A stretch of DNA of 5,729 nucleotides from contig JBAWAP010000139.1 of NCBI GenBank assembly GCA_049589355.1, positions 1-5,729 of the forward strand. The letters are read 5' to 3'. Under the pieces are notes generated by a model, which ran no database searches, was not told the origin of the DNA, and was given only the letters and a program-made list of their open reading frames with translations. This document shows positions 5,058 to 5,729 of this stretch, piece after piece; the first letter of the stretch is position 1, and every line of letters starts with the position of its first letter. The DNA comes from JBAWAP01 sp049589355 (GTDB lineage Bacteria > Chloroflexota > Anaerolineae > VGOG01). The position numbers and the translations under genes are program-made.

Positions 5058-5305
5058 AGTGCTGGCGGCTCCGTTCTGGAGCGTCGGGCCTCGTGAATGT
5101 CCCGCAGTGTCTCCTCTACAGGTCGCTCGTCTTGCCAGGCTCCAAAGGAGGCCCAAAAACGAGCCCGGTCTCGTAGGGGCGTCACTTCCTCATGGGCGGG
5201 CTCTATGAAAGTAACCAGGACACGGTAAGTCCCTTGAACCGGCGCCAATTCCAGCAACCGGATTTGTTTTCCGTCATAGATGGCTGGCACAGATACCAGA
5301 GACAT
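5054..5305 (-). CDS. Antitoxin partner of the PIN toxin (VapB-like)
   Basis: An 83-residue protein directly upstream of and overlapping the toxin, in the standard antitoxin-first order. Residues about 1-35 (start MSLVSVPAIYDGKQIRLLE, later TYRVLVTF) look like a small beta-rich N-terminal domain that would dimerise and bind the operator. Residues about 46-75 (with FWASFGAWQDERPVEET) form a probable amphipathic helical tail that would wrap around and neutralise the PIN domain. This pattern resembles small antitoxins paired with PIN toxins, but I cannot name a specific DNA-binding family, so function rests mainly on position. The ATG at 5305 is preferred over a TTG at 5311 because AAGGAG lies 6 bases before it. 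Such antitoxins usually repress their own operon with the toxin. Confidence 0.82.
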   Translation of the reverse strand: MSLVSVPAIYDGKQIRLLELAPVQGTYRVLVTFIEPAHEEVTPLRDRARFWASFGAWQDERPVEETLRDIHEARRSRTEPPAL

Positions 5306-5343
5306 AGTCAACTCCTTAAGATCAATAATGTTTTATTTGTTAT
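5306..5343 (-). promoter_or_regulatory. AT-rich gap upstream of the antitoxin, possible promoter/operator
   Basis: This 38-base gap between the right-edge gene and the antitoxin is far richer in A and T than the rest of the window, most clearly at 5318-5343. A self-regulated toxin-antitoxin promoter is expected here. I cannot point to a convincing -35/-10 pair or a clear operator palindrome, so this is placement only. Co-transcription from the upstream gene is equally possible. Confidence 0.3.
5312..5317 (-). promoter_or_regulatory. Ribosome binding site deciding the antitoxin start
   Basis: AAGGAG on the minus strand with a 6-base spacer to the ATG at 5305-5303. The TTG at 5311 directly abuts it and so cannot use it. 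Confidence 0.65.
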
Positions 5344-5718
5344 TCAGTATGCCACTGGCACTTTTTCACCGATGGCGGCCAGGGCCGGGGCGATCTCGCT
5401 CAGAATGCGGGGGCGAATGGGGATGCGGATGATCTTATCGGATCGGGCCAGGGGCGTGCCCCAGATGAAGAGTTGGGCAATGCTTTGAAGGTCAAGGCCG
5501 TAGCAGAGATTGGCTTGGTCGAGGTGTTGGATCAACTCATCGTCCAAGGCAGCCAGTCCGGCTTCCTGCTCAGGCGTAAGCCGACCAACGCGGTAGAGCG
5601 CACCCAGCACGCGCCGGGGTGCCCAGGCCTCGCCGAAATATGCCATCCGGGCATGCTGGTGCTCGAAATCGTCCATTTCAGGCCACCATTCGGCCACTTC
5701 GGGAAGGCTCTTGACCAT
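5344..5718 (-). CDS. Unrecognised protein, 5' end uncertain at the window edge
   Basis: I do not recognise this family. The 124 residues from the ATG at 5718 are soluble-looking, with no signal peptide or membrane segment, and rich in W and aromatic residues near the start (EWWPEMDDFEHQHARMAYF). A middle helix-like region follows (RLTPEQEAGLAALDDELIQ), and the basic end (RSDKIIRIPIRPRILSE) could be a binding surface. The frame stays open to the window edge, so the true start may lie outside. A TTG at 5721 and the ATG at 5718 are the only starts seen here. The ATG overlaps a TGA in another frame (TGATG), compatible with coupling to an unseen upstream gene, but no good ribosome binding site is visible. 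It lies 38 bases upstream of the antitoxin in the same direction and may be co-transcribed with the toxin-antitoxin pair. Confidence 0.65.
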   Translation of the reverse strand: MVKSLPEVAEWWPEMDDFEHQHARMAYFGEAWAPRRVLGALYRVGRLTPEQEAGLAALDDELIQHLDQANLCYGLDLQSIAQLFIWGTPLARSDKIIRIPIRPRILSEIAPALAAIGEKVPVAY

Positions 5719-5729
5719 CAACTCATAGT

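Overview
The window is GC-rich and gene-dense. It looks like a chromosomal segment from a bacterium of the Chloroflexota type (Anaerolineae-like). I infer this from the multi-domain KaiC-like ATPase, the domain-only CheB, the small VapBC module and the many palindromic intergenic repeats. No marker gene is present, so the lineage is only a moderate-confidence inference.

Layout. (1) 1-56 is an imperfect palindromic repeat cut by the window edge. (2) 116-2353 (+) encodes a 745-residue protein with three KaiC/RecA-type ATPase domains, interrupted in frame by two short G/C-run hairpin sequences. (3) 2354-2555 is filled by a 146-bp MITE-like element with two-part terminal inverted repeats. (4) 2556-3356 (+) is a CheR-type methyltransferase. 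(5) 3357-4056 is a cassette made of a palindromic repeat, a small GIY-YIG nuclease gene (3590-3907, +) and a second copy of the repeat. (6) 4079-4783 (+) is a CheB methylesterase domain without a receiver. (7) On the minus strand lie a PIN-domain toxin (4656-5057), its overlapping antitoxin (5054-5305) and an unrecognised gene at the right edge (5344 to about 5718).

How the parts fit. The KaiC-like ATPase, CheR and CheB probably form a signalling or protein-methylation module on the plus strand. CheR would add methyl groups to glutamates and CheB would remove them. No receptor or kinase is visible here. cheR and cheB are usually neighbours, and the 722-bp gap between them is taken up almost wholly by the repeat/GIY-YIG/repeat cassette, so that cassette probably inserted between them. 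On the right, the toxin-antitoxin pair faces cheB, and the cheB reading frame runs 128 bp into the toxin gene on the opposite strand. This suggests that the original cheB end was lost at that junction.

The most interesting signal is the GIY-YIG nuclease gene bracketed by two near-identical palindromic repeats, the downstream one supplying the last codons and stop of the nuclease. It resembles a nuclease and repeat pair that could spread together, by analogy with REP sequences and their RAYT transposases. This is a hypothesis from layout only.
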